Shown piece by piece: positions 41,786 through 51,139 of a DNA stretch of 64,000 bases (positions within the stretch are counted from its first letter, which is position 1; every line of letters begins with the position of its first letter). The position numbers and the translations under genes were made by a program. Source of the DNA: Proteus terrae (GTDB taxonomy: Bacteria; Pseudomonadota; Gammaproteobacteria; Enterobacterales; Enterobacteriaceae); NCBI RefSeq assembly GCF_003144325.1, contig NZ_PENS01000007.1, positions 186,001 through 250,000 of the forward strand. The letters run 5' to 3'. The notes below the pieces were generated by a model, which did not search any database, was not told where the DNA came from, and saw only the letters and a list, made by a program, of their open reading frames with translations.

Positions 41786-42661
41786 TTACAGCATATCATT
41801 AAGCATCACGCCAACACCGATTCGTGTTTGACGAAAGTTATAATCAATCATTGATTCGCCATAACCACTAAATACTTGGGTATAAAAGCGTACATGCTTA
41901 GTAATTGGGTAGCTCCAACCCAATTCAGCCGCCCCATAACCACTGTTCCAGTTATAACGTCCAGTCGCAGTGATCACACTTTCGCCTAATCGATAGCCTG
42001 CTTTTAATCGGTAATAACCCATATAACGATTAATCTCTGGATTATCATCACGTTGAGCACTTTCACTAAAGCGATACCAAGGCTTTAGATCAAGTTGTAA
42101 ATTACCTTTTTGTACCATAAAACGTGCATAAGCACGGTTCCAACTACGAGATGTAGGATCAGAACGTCCATTCGATTCGTGGTTAAAACCTGTTTCTATT
42201 TCACGAAGTGTCCAACCTGCAAATTTATAGTCTGTTGCCCAACCTAGAAAAAGTTGCGGTTCATAGTTTGTCTCACGAAAAGGGGCTGATTCTTTTTTAT
42301 TACTGAGTTGCCACCAAGAACGTTGAGTATAAGATGCCGCTAAAACAGAGTTTTCACCCGCAATACCTCGCCATAAAGGGAAGGCCAAACTAAGCTGAAA
42401 TTTCACCTCATCTTTTTTAGCCTTATTGCTCCAATCATAACTTTGAATAGCCTCTTTATTCATATCAGAGGTATCAGTGTAAATAATATAATTGGATTCA
42501 TAAGGATAAAGAACAAAAGGTGAATCGTATTCTTGTAATAAACCAGAAATGATACTGCCCTGAACAAGCGGTGCAGGAGATGATGATGCTTGTATTTCGG
42601 ATGCAAATCCCCATGCTGGATAGAATAAAGTCACCGCAAGTAAAGAACGGATGTAACGCAT
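41786..42661 (-). CDS. pldA: outer-membrane phospholipase A
   Basis: A 291-residue OMPLA with signal peptide MRYIRSLLAVTLFYPAWGFA. The catalytic motif FNHESNGRSDPTSRSWNRAYARF (about 160-182) provides the His and Ser on the barrel wall, with the Asn further on in the RYNWNSGYG strand. It forms a 12-strand barrel that dimerises with calcium and removes misplaced phospholipids from the outer leaflet. Lysolipids it makes can be handled by PldB, encoded in the same cluster. recQ lies downstream after 114 bases. Confidence 0.95.
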   Translation of the reverse strand: MRYIRSLLAVTLFYPAWGFASEIQASSSPAPLVQGSIISGLLQEYDSPFVLYPYESNYIIYTDTSDMNKEAIQSYDWSNKAKKDEVKFQLSLAFPLWRGIAGENSVLAASYTQRSWWQLSNKKESAPFRETNYEPQLFLGWATDYKFAGWTLREIETGFNHESNGRSDPTSRSWNRAYARFMVQKGNLQLDLKPWYRFSESAQRDDNPEINRYMGYYRLKAGYRLGESVITATGRYNWNSGYGAAELGWSYPITKHVRFYTQVFSGYGESMIDYNFRQTRIGVGVMLNDML

Positions 42662-42893
42662 AGTTAATTATCCTGTTTCATTATTGAATAATATAGAAGT
42701 TAGTGCTTACTTTAGAATTAGTTCTTATATATGTGCTTTATTACACTTTAGTGCCCATATTTTACACGTAATCGCCATTAAATCTCGTATATTTTTACAC
42801 CATTATATTTATAGCACGAATGTGCAATTACGATTTCGTCATGTATCATTAACATAACATTAACTTAATGACGTGATATCAGGGGTTCTAAAA

Positions 42894-43361
42894 ATGGAAA
42901 AACAGTTAACATTAGAAGAGGCTCAAACACTAATTGGTCATGTTTTTGTTTATAAGATGCCCTTTAATCAATTAATCGGCTTAGAACTAGTTCGCTTTGA
43001 ACAAGACTACGCTGAAATTCAATTTCGGTATCAAGATAAACTTGTTGGCAATATTGCTCAACGTATCTTACATGGTGGGCTCATTGCTTCTGTACTTGAT
43101 GTCAGTGCAGGACTAGTTTGTGTCGGTAACGCATTAACACGTTTGGCACCAATATCCCAAGAGCAACTCGAACAAAAACTCGCTAATATGGGCACAATCG
43201 ACTTACGTGTTGATTATTTAAGACCAGGACGTGGAGAATGTTTTACAGCAAGTAGTCATATTTTACGCAGTGGCAATAAAGTGTCTGTTGCTCGTGTTGA
43301 ATTACATAATGAAAAACAAGTTCATATTGCCAGTGGAACAGCAACCTATATTGTTGGTTAA
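42894..43361 (+). CDS. yigI: hotdog-fold thioesterase family protein YigI
   Basis: A 155-residue PaaI/YigI-type hotdog protein, the same length as E. coli YigI, which has medium/long-chain acyl-CoA thioesterase activity. It has [26 protein letters not shown] (about 57-82) with the HGG motif and active-site helix, then [24 protein letters not shown]. The ATG at 42894 follows AGGGG with an 8-base spacer; an in-frame GTG 7 codons earlier lacks a ribosome site. It is divergent from pldA, as in E. coli. Confidence 0.9.
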   Translation: MEKQLTLEEAQTLIGHVFVYKMPFNQLIGLELVRFEQDYAEIQFRYQDKLVGNIAQRILHGGLIASVLDVSAGLVCVGNALTRLAPISQEQLEQKLANMGTIDLRVDYLRPGRGECFTASSHILRSGNKVSVARVELHNEKQVHIASGTATYIVG

Positions 43362-43506
43362 GCCTTTGTTAAAAATCATTGCGCACGATGATGCTTGGAT
43401 TAGTATTAATTACTTGTAAAAATACATGCCTAATGACACAGTAGATAATGTCATTGGGTATGATAACCCCGTCACACATTTCCTTTCCATCAATTCCAGA
43501 GATAGC

Positions 43507-44400
43507 ATGAGCCAGAAAAACACGATGAAAGGCGTTTTATGTGCCTTAGGCGCCTATTTGATCTGGGGTATTGCCCCTGTCTATTTTAAAAGCATTCAAG
43601 AAGTGCCTGCAGAAGAGATCTTAACACACCGTATTTTATGGTCGTTCTTTTTTATGTTGATTTTAATGACGATTAGCCGTCATTGGCCTTATTTACGCCA
43701 ATTAATACGCCAACCTAAAAAGATTCTTCTTTTAGCACTGACTGCCGTCATTATCGCAACTAACTGGCTTACCTATATATGGGCGGTTAACCACGGCTAT
43801 ATGCTAGAAGCCAGTCTTGGTTACTTTATTAACCCACTGGTTAACGTACTGTTTGGCATGCTTTTCTTAAGCGAGCGTTTCCGTCGTATGCAATGGGTAG
43901 CAGTAGGTTTAGCATTTACTGGTGTATTTATTCAACTCTGGCACTTTGGTTCAGTACCTGTGATTGGATTAAGCCTCGCCGTGACTTTTGGTCTTTATGG
44001 CTTACTGCGTAAAAAATTGGGTGTTGATGCACAAACAGGCATGCTGGTAGAAACATTATGGCTATTCCCTGTCGCATTAGTTTATATCTTATTTTTCACA
44101 CATTCACCGACTAGCAATATGCTTGAAAATAGCTGGTCATTAAATACCTTGTTAATTGCCGCCGGTATTATTACTACTGTACCGTTATTGCTCTTTACAG
44201 AAGCAGCGCACCATCTGCGTTTATCAACCTTGGGCTTTTTCCAATACATTGGCCCAACCTTGATGTTTATTCTCGCGACAATGGTATATGGCGAACAAAT
44301 TGATGCAGAACGATTAGTCACCTTTGGCTTTATTTGGGTTGCGCTGATCCTCTTTACACTTGATGCACTCTATACACAACGCCATTTAAGACGTAGTTAG
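43507..44400 (+). CDS. rarD: EamA-family transporter RarD
   Basis: A 297-residue membrane protein with about ten spans, in two EamA halves. MKGVLCALGAYLIWGIAPVYFK, EILTHRILWSFFF and MLEASLGYFINPLVNVLFGMLFLSERFRRMQW closely match E. coli RarD, historically linked to chloramphenicol sensitivity. The substrate is unknown. The ATG at 43507 gives the family length; an upstream ATG at 43426 would add 27 polar residues not seen in relatives. yigI lies 145 bases upstream on the same strand. Confidence 0.93.
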   Translation: MSQKNTMKGVLCALGAYLIWGIAPVYFKSIQEVPAEEILTHRILWSFFFMLILMTISRHWPYLRQLIRQPKKILLLALTAVIIATNWLTYIWAVNHGYMLEASLGYFINPLVNVLFGMLFLSERFRRMQWVAVGLAFTGVFIQLWHFGSVPVIGLSLAVTFGLYGLLRKKLGVDAQTGMLVETLWLFPVALVYILFFTHSPTSNMLENSWSLNTLLIAAGIITTVPLLLFTEAAHHLRLSTLGFFQYIGPTLMFILATMVYGEQIDAERLVTFGFIWVALILFTLDALYTQRHLRRS

Positions 44401-44810
44401 CCTTCTAAAACTCGCTCTTCCGCTAAATTACTGATTTGTGTAAAAGCGGAAGAGAGTTTTTTCTTCTTATTCTTCTGTAATGAATGCGCACTCTTTGACA
44501 TCTCCTCTACATAGCGATATGAACGTCTAAATAACGTTGATATTACGTTATTAATCAATTGAATATGATTAATAACGACACTGAAATAGAGATTGACACG
44601 AGGAACAAAATCACGCTGATGTCTCAATAACTTACAGTACAAATCTTCTTCAAATTCATTGATGGGTTTACTGGGATGATAAGTATCACAAAGGACTTCC
44701 TCAGTATTTTCGATCAACAATTCATTACTAGAAAAAGAGACAGGTAAAGTTCGCGAGCAAGGTGCGACAAAAGAGTAGGTATGAAAGAAGACACTAGAGA
44801 GCTTCATCAA
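44397..44810 (-). CDS. hypothetical protein of 137 residues
   Basis: I do not recognise this protein. Its stop codon overlaps the end of rarD by 4 bases tail to tail. It is mixed in character, with a basic C-terminal half (KSAHSLQKNKKKKLSS), a middle segment of possible helix (YFSVVINHIQLINNVISTLFRRSYRYVEEM) and no clear membrane span or signal peptide. A GGGATTAATTG ribosome-site-like sequence precedes the ATG. It occupies the place where E. coli has yigF and corA, but resembles neither. It could be a Proteus-specific gene or a chance frame. Confidence 0.5.
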   Translation of the reverse strand: MMKLSSVFFHTYSFVAPCSRTLPVSFSSNELLIENTEEVLCDTYHPSKPINEFEEDLYCKLLRHQRDFVPRVNLYFSVVINHIQLINNVISTLFRRSYRYVEEMSKSAHSLQKNKKKKLSSAFTQISNLAEERVLEG

Positions 44811-44871
44811 TTAATCCCATTAAGCAAGAATAGATAATGAGATTATTAAGTAACCAACTCGAACTTCCCTT

Positions 44872-44919
44872 AAAAAAACACCCCAACTTATCTACCAAAT
44901 AAGTAAGGGTGTTTTTTTA
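44872..44919 (-). terminator. uvrD terminator
   Basis: On the minus strand a stem of about 14 pairs (ACACCCTTACTTAT against ATAAGTTGGGGTGT, one mismatch or wobble) has a 7-base loop and is followed by T7. It lies about 36 bases after the uvrD stop. Confidence 0.88.
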
Positions 44920-44954
44920 TATTGGGATAATGCTAACTCACTTCAAATCGAAGC

Positions 44955-47111
44955 TTATTCCAATCGAGCAAATGCGGCCACCAGCCATTTAATCCCTTCA
45001 CCATTAAAAGCGATTTGTAATCGGCAATGTTCACCGCTACCTTCAATATTGATAATGGTGCCATCACCAAATTTAGGGTGCTTCACACGTTGTCCAAGTG
45101 AATAGCCACTGTCATTGCTGATAATTGGAGTGCCTAAACGGCTATGATTAACAGGACGTGAAACTGTCGCACGTAAACGGACTTCTTCGACACACTCTTT
45201 AGGTAACTCACCAATAAAACGAGAAGGCCGATGACTGACTTCTTTTCCATATAGACGGCGATTTTCAGCGTAAGTGAGTGTTAACTTTTTCATTGCTCGC
45301 GTGACACCGACATAAGCCAAGCGACGCTCTTCTTCCAAACGCCCCCCCTCATCTAGCGACATTTGACTTGGGAACATCCCTTCTTCGACACCCACAATAA
45401 AGACTTGTGAAAATTCGAGTCCTTTAGCAGAGTGAAGTGTCATTAACTGCACGGCATCTTGATATGCATCCGCTTGGCTTTCGCCCGATTCTAATGCGGC
45501 ATGCGAAAGAAACGCTTGCAGGGGCATTAAATCTTCGTCTTCATCTTGATAGCTAAATTGGCGTGTCGCGGTGACTAACTCTTCTAAGTTTTCAATACGA
45601 GCTTGTGCTTTTTCACCTTTTTCTTGCTCATACATCGCTTTTAAACCTGAATCACGAATAATTCGGTCTGTTTGCACATGTAATGGCATATCTGCTGTTT
45701 CAGAGGCGAGTGTTTCAATCAGTTCTAAGAATCGTTGAATTGCAGCGGTTGCACGTCCTGCCAACATTTTATGTTCGATAACCTGTAATGCGCTTTCCCA
45801 TAAGGTAATTTGGTTATCTCTCGCAACTTGGCGAACAATATCTAATGTTCTATCACCAATACCCCGTGTTGGTGTATTCACAACACGTTCAAAAGAAGCA
45901 TCATCATGGCGATTAGCTGTTAATCGCATATAAGAGAGTGCATCTTTAATTTCTTGACGCTCGAAGAAACGCTGACCACCATAGATACGATATGGCATAG
46001 CGGCTTGTAATAACGCCTCTTCCATTATACGAGATTGAGCATTGCTACGATAAAGAATGGCACAGTCTGTTAACGCACCGCCTTCTTCTTGCCAGCGCTT
46101 AATTCGGCCGACAACATAACGCGCTTCATCTAAATCATTAAAAGCGCAATACAGCGAAATAGGCTCGCCTTCTGCACCTTCAGTCCACAAGTTTTTACCT
46201 AATCTGTCACTGTTATTGGCAATTAGCGCATTCGCGGCTTTTAAAATGTTGCTTGTAGAACGATAATTTTGCTCTAACCGGATAGTCTCTGCGCCAGGAA
46301 ACTCATTTAAGAAGTTTTGAATATTTTCAACTTGCGCACCACGCCAGCCATAAATAGATTGATCGTCATCGCCAACAATCATCACTTTACCCGTTTGACC
46401 TGCAAGCATTCTTATCCATGCATATTGAATACGGTTAGTATCTTGGAATTCATCAACCAAGATATTGGTAAAGCGATTTTGGTAATGCTCTAAAATTTGA
46501 GGTTTATTAAGCCAAAGTTCATGAGCGCGTAATAAAAGCTCAGCAAAGTCCACCAGCCCTGCGCGATCACAAGCTTCTTGATATGCCTGATATACTTTCA
46601 ACCACGTTGTTTCAACAGGATTACCATAAGTTTGAATATGTTGTGGTCGCAAACCTTCATCTTTTTTACCGTTGATATACCACATACCTTGACGTGCAGG
46701 CCATTGTTTATCATCAAGATTCATTGATTTAACAATACGGCGAATAAGGCGATATTGATCATCACTGTCAATAATTTGGAAGTCTTGTGGCAAATTTGCA
46801 TCAAGATAGTGTGCGCGTAATAAGCGATGAGCAAGGCTATGGAAAGTGCCAATCCACATACCGCCTTGACTTGTACCAATTAAGTCTTCAATACGATGGC
46901 GCATCTCTGCGGCGGCTTTATTGGTAAACGTCACAGCCATAATCGAAAAAGGAGAAGCTTGTTCAACAGATAATAACCAAGCGATACGATGTACCAATAC
47001 CCGTGTTTTACCACTACCTGCACCAGCTAACACCAACATATTAATACGAGATGCGGCTACTGCTTCGCGCTGTTTATCATTAAGGCCTTCTAGCAGATAT
47101 GAGACGTCCAT
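44955..47111 (-). CDS. uvrD: DNA helicase II (UvrD)
   Basis: A 718-residue SF1A 3'-5' helicase. Walker A is LAGAGSGKTRVLVHRIAWL (about 27-45). Further motifs: TFTNKAAAEMRHRI, FAELLLRAHELW, NILVDEFQDTNRIQYAW (about 213), GDDDQSIYGWRGA (about 245), LEQNYRSTSNIL and the late LMTLHSAKGLEF. The C-terminus has the Tudor-like SLGQRVKHPKFGDGTI motif that contacts UvrB/RNA polymerase. It acts in nucleotide excision and methyl-directed mismatch repair, the latter with MutL, encoded at 18283-20292. The ATG at 47111 (MDVSYLL) matches the family; the TTG three codons upstream is less likely. A LexA box lies just upstream. Confidence 0.97.
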   Translation of the reverse strand: MDVSYLLEGLNDKQREAVAASRINMLVLAGAGSGKTRVLVHRIAWLLSVEQASPFSIMAVTFTNKAAAEMRHRIEDLIGTSQGGMWIGTFHSLAHRLLRAHYLDANLPQDFQIIDSDDQYRLIRRIVKSMNLDDKQWPARQGMWYINGKKDEGLRPQHIQTYGNPVETTWLKVYQAYQEACDRAGLVDFAELLLRAHELWLNKPQILEHYQNRFTNILVDEFQDTNRIQYAWIRMLAGQTGKVMIVGDDDQSIYGWRGAQVENIQNFLNEFPGAETIRLEQNYRSTSNILKAANALIANNSDRLGKNLWTEGAEGEPISLYCAFNDLDEARYVVGRIKRWQEEGGALTDCAILYRSNAQSRIMEEALLQAAMPYRIYGGQRFFERQEIKDALSYMRLTANRHDDASFERVVNTPTRGIGDRTLDIVRQVARDNQITLWESALQVIEHKMLAGRATAAIQRFLELIETLASETADMPLHVQTDRIIRDSGLKAMYEQEKGEKAQARIENLEELVTATRQFSYQDEDEDLMPLQAFLSHAALESGESQADAYQDAVQLMTLHSAKGLEFSQVFIVGVEEGMFPSQMSLDEGGRLEEERRLAYVGVTRAMKKLTLTYAENRRLYGKEVSHRPSRFIGELPKECVEEVRLRATVSRPVNHSRLGTPIISNDSGYSLGQRVKHPKFGDGTIINIEGSGEHCRLQIAFNGEGIKWLVAAFARLE

Positions 47112-47139
47112 AATTACCAATCATTTAGTGAAGAAAATA

Positions 47140-47155
47140 CTGTGGATATATACAG
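47140..47155. promoter_or_regulatory. LexA (SOS) box upstream of uvrD
   Basis: On the minus strand CTGTATATATCCACAG fits CTGT-N8-ACAG with an alternating AT core. It lies 28 bases before the uvrD start. E. coli uvrD is SOS-inducible through a site of the same form. Confidence 0.85.
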
Positions 47156-47255
47156 AAATAGAGAGTAAGCAACAAACTAACAGGAATTCACGCGCTATGC
47201 AAAATAAAGCCTTTTTTAGCCGCATGTATCTGTACCATTCTTACCGAATATCACA

Positions 47256-47972
47256 TTAAACGAGTTCTATCAGTTTGCTTAAATCTGTAATTTCAATATG
47301 TGGCATTACTCTGGTCTCACCTTCTTCAAACAAACTACGGTTATCAAGGTTAATCCAGCACGCTTGTAATCCACTATTAACGGCGCCCTCGACATCTGTT
47401 ATAAGGTGATCACCCACATGTAGGATTTTCTCATGTGGAATATTTAACAGTGAAGCGGCTTTATCAAACATATCAGGATAAGGCTTAGAGCGACCATCAG
47501 GGCCGGCTTTTAAAATATGTAAAAAATACTGCCCTAGACCACAACTTAATGGGTTTGCATTACCATTTGTAATCGCAATTAATGGGATTCTCTGCGCCAA
47601 CTCTGTAAGAACTTGGTGGGTATTTTTAGGTACATTAATACGACTACGCCAATAAGCAAAGTGCGCCATAATTTCATCAGCACCTTGTTGTGCTTTGGCT
47701 TCACTGTAGTTGTAATCTAACAGCATATTTCTCGCTGCAAGCCAACGCCACTGCGTAATATCATGAAAAATATCAGGATTGTTTTCTATAAGTGGCTTTT
47801 TATAGGCATTCACATCTTTTTCTGTGAAATGATTAAAACGCAGATCATATTGACGAATAAAATCCATCGTCTCTTTTTCAGTTCTGTCCATTACTGGCAC
47901 ATTGTCATACAGTGTGTCGTCTAAATCAAAAGTCATCGCAGCAATTGGCGTCAGAGTTCTGTAAAAGCGCAT
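47256..47972 (-). CDS. yigB: HAD phosphatase YigB (riboflavin pathway)
   Basis: A 238-residue HAD hydrolase. FDLDDTLYDNVPVM (about 15-28) holds the catalytic Asp pair, ITNGNAN (about 134) is motif II and KPYPDMF...VGDHLITDVEGAVNSG (about 163-198) is motifs III-IV. In E. coli YigB dephosphorylates 5-amino-6-(5-phospho-D-ribitylamino)uracil in riboflavin synthesis. It shares its first base with the last base of the xerC stop, so translation is coupled. The order dapF-yigA-xerC-yigB-uvrD is conserved. Confidence 0.94.
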   Translation of the reverse strand: MRFYRTLTPIAAMTFDLDDTLYDNVPVMDRTEKETMDFIRQYDLRFNHFTEKDVNAYKKPLIENNPDIFHDITQWRWLAARNMLLDYNYSEAKAQQGADEIMAHFAYWRSRINVPKNTHQVLTELAQRIPLIAITNGNANPLSCGLGQYFLHILKAGPDGRSKPYPDMFDKAASLLNIPHEKILHVGDHLITDVEGAVNSGLQACWINLDNRSLFEEGETRVMPHIEITDLSKLIELV

Positions 47973-48895
47973 TATGATTTTTCTCTCTTAGCTCTCGGGT
48001 GAGCAGCATCATAGACTTTAGCTAAATGCTGAAAATCTAAGTGGGTATAGACTTGCGTGGTCGATAAATTAGCGTGCCCTAATAACTCTTGTACAGCACG
48101 TAAATCACCACTCGATTCCAATAAATGCGTAGCAAACGAGTGACGTAATTTATGAGGATTTACATGACTACTTAGTCCTTGTTTAATACCCCAAAGTTCA
48201 AACCGTTTTTGTACACTGCGCACAGATAAACGCTTACCGCTTTGGGTTGAGATAAAGACAGCTTTATCCTCAGGAGTATAGAGCTCTCGCATCGGAAACC
48301 AATTCTGTAACCACTCTATCGCTTTTCTTCCTAACGGTACTTTTCGTTCTTTACTTCCTTTACCTAAAACACGAACTTCACCTTCATTCATGTCGATATC
48401 GCTCATGTTTAAGTTAGTCAATTCTGATAGACGCAATCCTGCACCATACATCACTTCCAGCATGGTTCTATCTCTAACAGAAAGGGGATCTTTTAAGTCG
48501 ATATTCATCAATTGGCTAACTTCATCGACATCCATATTTTTAGGAAGATGACGACCAGATTTAGGTGTGCGAATACCTTTTGCTGGATTAACCTCTAACA
48601 TTCCCTGTGCCACTTGCCAATCAAGAAAGCTACGTAACGCCGAAAAGCGCAAAGCAAGGCTAGTCGGTTGTAACCCACTACGATGACTTTTCGCTAGTAA
48701 CATTCGTACATGTTGGCTTTCAAGTGATATCCATTGTGTGATTTTCATCGCCATCATCATTTGCGCTAATGCAGTTAGTTGACGATGATAATTTTCTACG
48801 GTGACAGGACTTAATCGGCGTTCAACTTGAATATAACGCAGGAATTGTTCGATAGAGACAGAGAGTGTTTCTGGAATGTCTATTGGCTGGTTCAT
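47972..48895 (-). CDS. xerC: site-specific tyrosine recombinase XerC
   Basis: A 307-residue recombinase that with XerD resolves chromosome dimers at dif. The N-terminal SAM-like core-binding domain starts [23 protein letters not shown]. The catalytic domain holds the Arg in [14 protein letters not shown] (about 161), the Lys in [26 protein letters not shown] (about 249-260), [16 protein letters not shown] and the nucleophile Tyr in that last motif. ATG 48895 overlaps the end of yigA by 4 bases; a TTG five codons upstream is possible but unneeded. Confidence 0.95.
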   Translation of the reverse strand: MNQPIDIPETLSVSIEQFLRYIQVERRLSPVTVENYHRQLTALAQMMMAMKITQWISLESQHVRMLLAKSHRSGLQPTSLALRFSALRSFLDWQVAQGMLEVNPAKGIRTPKSGRHLPKNMDVDEVSQLMNIDLKDPLSVRDRTMLEVMYGAGLRLSELTNLNMSDIDMNEGEVRVLGKGSKERKVPLGRKAIEWLQNWFPMRELYTPEDKAVFISTQSGKRLSVRSVQKRFELWGIKQGLSSHVNPHKLRHSFATHLLESSGDLRAVQELLGHANLSTTQVYTHLDFQHLAKVYDAAHPRAKREKS

Positions 48896-49602
48896 TGCCT
48901 TGCAACCCAACGAAGTAACAATTCCGGTAAAATATGGGCGAGCTTATCAAGCATCACTGTTCCCATCCCTTCCTGAAAGTGTTGATTATCTCGGCTATTA
49001 AAAATAATCACCCCCAAATCACCATAATGCCCTAGCAATGAGAGCGCAACAGAACCTGAGCGTCGTACATTAGGCATCAATAACATGATCTCTTGCCCGT
49101 TTAATGTACCTAAATAGTGATTATCATCGCCCATACGCTGAATGCGAAAATGTTCAAATGCTTGGCGAGATAATGGTAGATCTTGTGCATCTAAAGGTGG
49201 CTGTAATTGCCAGCGATCGGTAAATAGGCGTAATTGAACTGAATAAAGCCCTAATCCCTTAGCCCAAAGGTTTAAACGTTCTAGCATTTCGTGAAGAGAA
49301 GCACTGTTAGATAGTTCAGAAATTAATAATAAGAGTTGGCTAAACAGTGCTTCATTTTCAGAGGCTTGCTCTATCAACAAACGCATATCTTCTTCAAGAT
49401 AATGGATACGGTTACGCTGGCGCGACATTATCCATTCGACTAAAGAAACGGTTCCTCTGACGGGATGAGGAACTTGCATTTGCTCAATATAACTTGCATT
49501 ACGGATAAAAAAGCCAGGATGCTCCCTGAGGTAACGGATCACTTGTTGATCATTAAGTTCGTTTGTTTCAGGACAACAAAACTGCTCATTTTTATCCGTC
49601 AT
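48892..49602 (-). CDS. yigA: DUF484 protein YigA
   Basis: A 236-residue DUF484 family member, close to E. coli YigA in length. The N-terminus has [43 protein letters not shown] (about 20-62), the family hallmark, then a short coiled coil. A GAF-like C-terminal domain follows (about 95-225), with [22 protein letters not shown]. Its biochemical role is unknown. It is sandwiched between dapF and xerC, 25 bases after the former and overlapping the latter. Confidence 0.93.
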   Translation of the reverse strand: MTDKNEQFCCPETNELNDQQVIRYLREHPGFFIRNASYIEQMQVPHPVRGTVSLVEWIMSRQRNRIHYLEEDMRLLIEQASENEALFSQLLLLISELSNSASLHEMLERLNLWAKGLGLYSVQLRLFTDRWQLQPPLDAQDLPLSRQAFEHFRIQRMGDDNHYLGTLNGQEIMLLMPNVRRSGSVALSLLGHYGDLGVIIFNSRDNQHFQEGMGTVMLDKLAHILPELLLRWVARQ

Positions 49603-49627
49603 ACAGATAGCCTCTCAAAAAATAATA

Positions 49628-50452
49628 TTATAGCTGAATGATCCCATCATAAATATGCGTCGCAGGCCCAGTCATATAAAGAGAGTGCCCCTCTCCTTTC
49701 CATTCAATAAGCAACGATCCACCCGGTAAAGTCACTTTCACTCGTTTATCTAATAACCCTTGTGAAATACCAATTGCGACTGCTGCACAAGCCCCACTAC
49801 CACAGGCTTTCGTTTCGCCAGCACCACGTTCAAACACCCGTAAATGAAGGTTACTTCTGTCTACGATTTGCATAAAACCAATATTAGCACGTTCAGGGAA
49901 ACGTTCGTGTTGCTCTAACACAGGCCCTAACAACTCAACTTCTGCTGTTTTAATGTCTTCAACCTGAATAACACAATGAGGATTTCCCATTGAAACCACA
50001 CCGCACAATACAGTGCGTTCCATTGCCCTGATAATATAGGTCTTTTCTGCCTTTTGTGCACGGAAAGGGACTTTTTGAGGTTCGAACTCAGGTTCGCCCA
50101 TATTGACGCACACATCGTCATTGTCCATAACATTCAAAGTCATTCTGCCAGACTGTGTACTGACTTTTATCTCTCTTTTGTTTGTAAGACCTTTTAATCT
50201 CACAAATCGAGCAAAGCAACGAGCACCATTACCACACTGTGCAACCTCGCTTCCATCTGCATTAAAAATACGATAATGGAAATCGAGTTCGGGATCATAA
50301 GGTGCTTCAACCACCAACAATTGATCAAACCCAACACCAGTATGGCGATTCGCTAATCGACATATTAATTCTGGTGAAAAATAAACATTTTGAGTCACAG
50401 CATCGACCACCATAAAGTCATTGCCAAGACCATGCATTTTTGAAAATTGCAT
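49628..50452 (-). CDS. dapF: diaminopimelate epimerase
   Basis: A 274-residue enzyme that converts LL- to meso-diaminopimelate for lysine and peptidoglycan. The two active-site cysteines lie in [14 protein letters not shown] (about 71-84) and [16 protein letters not shown] (about 212-227). The start [17 protein letters not shown] is the classic N-terminus. lptM lies 41 bases upstream in the same direction. Confidence 0.97.
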   Translation of the reverse strand: MQFSKMHGLGNDFMVVDAVTQNVYFSPELICRLANRHTGVGFDQLLVVEAPYDPELDFHYRIFNADGSEVAQCGNGARCFARFVRLKGLTNKREIKVSTQSGRMTLNVMDNDDVCVNMGEPEFEPQKVPFRAQKAEKTYIIRAMERTVLCGVVSMGNPHCVIQVEDIKTAEVELLGPVLEQHERFPERANIGFMQIVDRSNLHLRVFERGAGETKACGSGACAAVAIGISQGLLDKRVKVTLPGGSLLIEWKGEGHSLYMTGPATHIYDGIIQL

Positions 50453-50493
50453 CTTGCCCCTGCCTGAAACGAAGTTACCGTTTCTAAGATTGA

Positions 50494-50661
50494 CTAATTG
50501 GTCTGAGTTGAGGCGCTCTCAACTTGCTGGGTTGGCTGGGATGACTGTGTCATTTTTGCCTGAGTATCTTCAGGAGGGAAATAAAGAGGGCCTTTCAAGC
50601 CACAACCAGAAAGAGAAATCAGTGTTATTATAGCAAGAGTGCAACGTAAATACGTTTTCAT
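50494..50661 (-). CDS. lptM: LPS translocon lipoprotein LptM (YifL)
   Basis: A 55-residue small lipoprotein. The lipobox LSGC places the lipidated Cys near residue 20, and the next residues [12 protein letters not shown] are the invariant YifL motif. The remainder is Gln/Ser/Thr-rich. In E. coli LptM binds LptD/LptE and helps the LPS translocon mature. The ATG at 50661 (MKTYLRCTL) fits relatives; an ATG six codons upstream would lengthen the signal peptide. It lies between cyaY (divergent) and dapF, as in E. coli. Confidence 0.9.
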   Translation of the reverse strand: MKTYLRCTLAIITLISLSGCGLKGPLYFPPEDTQAKMTQSSQPTQQVESASTQTN

Positions 50662-50740
50662 TCGAAATCTGCCTGTCATTTATTTGGTTAATATCCTCTA
50701 TAATCGCAGTTAGATCTCGAAAAGCAAATAGGAAATGAAG

Positions 50741-51058
50741 ATGAACGACAGTGAATTTCACCAATTAGCTGACGAACTCTTGTCAGAAATAGAACAAACT
50801 ATTGATAATTATGAAGGTGACGCAGATATTGATTGTGAAATCAATGGCGGTGTAATGACATTAACCTTTGAAAATAATAGCAAAATTATTATTAATCGTC
50901 AGGAAGCGTTTCATCAAGTTTGGTTGGCGACACGCTCTGGTGGCTATCACTTTGATTGGAAAGATGAACAATGGATTTGTGATAGAAGTGGCGGTGAATT
51001 TTTAACCATGCTAGCACAAGCGATAACAGAACAAAGTGGGGAAGCGTTTTCTTTCTAA
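50741..51058 (+). CDS. cyaY: frataxin-like iron-sulfur protein CyaY
   Basis: A 105-residue bacterial frataxin. It starts [45 protein letters not shown], with the acidic helix that binds iron and Isc[24 protein letters not shown] is the conserved sheet. It modulates Fe-S cluster assembly. ATG 50741 has AGGA eight bases upstream; the ATG six bases earlier is too close to that site. It is convergent with cyaA and divergent from lptM. Confidence 0.96.
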   Translation: MNDSEFHQLADELLSEIEQTIDNYEGDADIDCEINGGVMTLTFENNSKIIINRQEAFHQVWLATRSGGYHFDWKDEQWICDRSGGEFLTMLAQAITEQSGEAFSF

Positions 51059-51139
51059 AAAACGCAGTTAGCCACAACAGTTAACTACAATAATGGGAGC
51101 TATCAAGGCTCCCATTTGTATTAACTGGCTTGTACTCAA

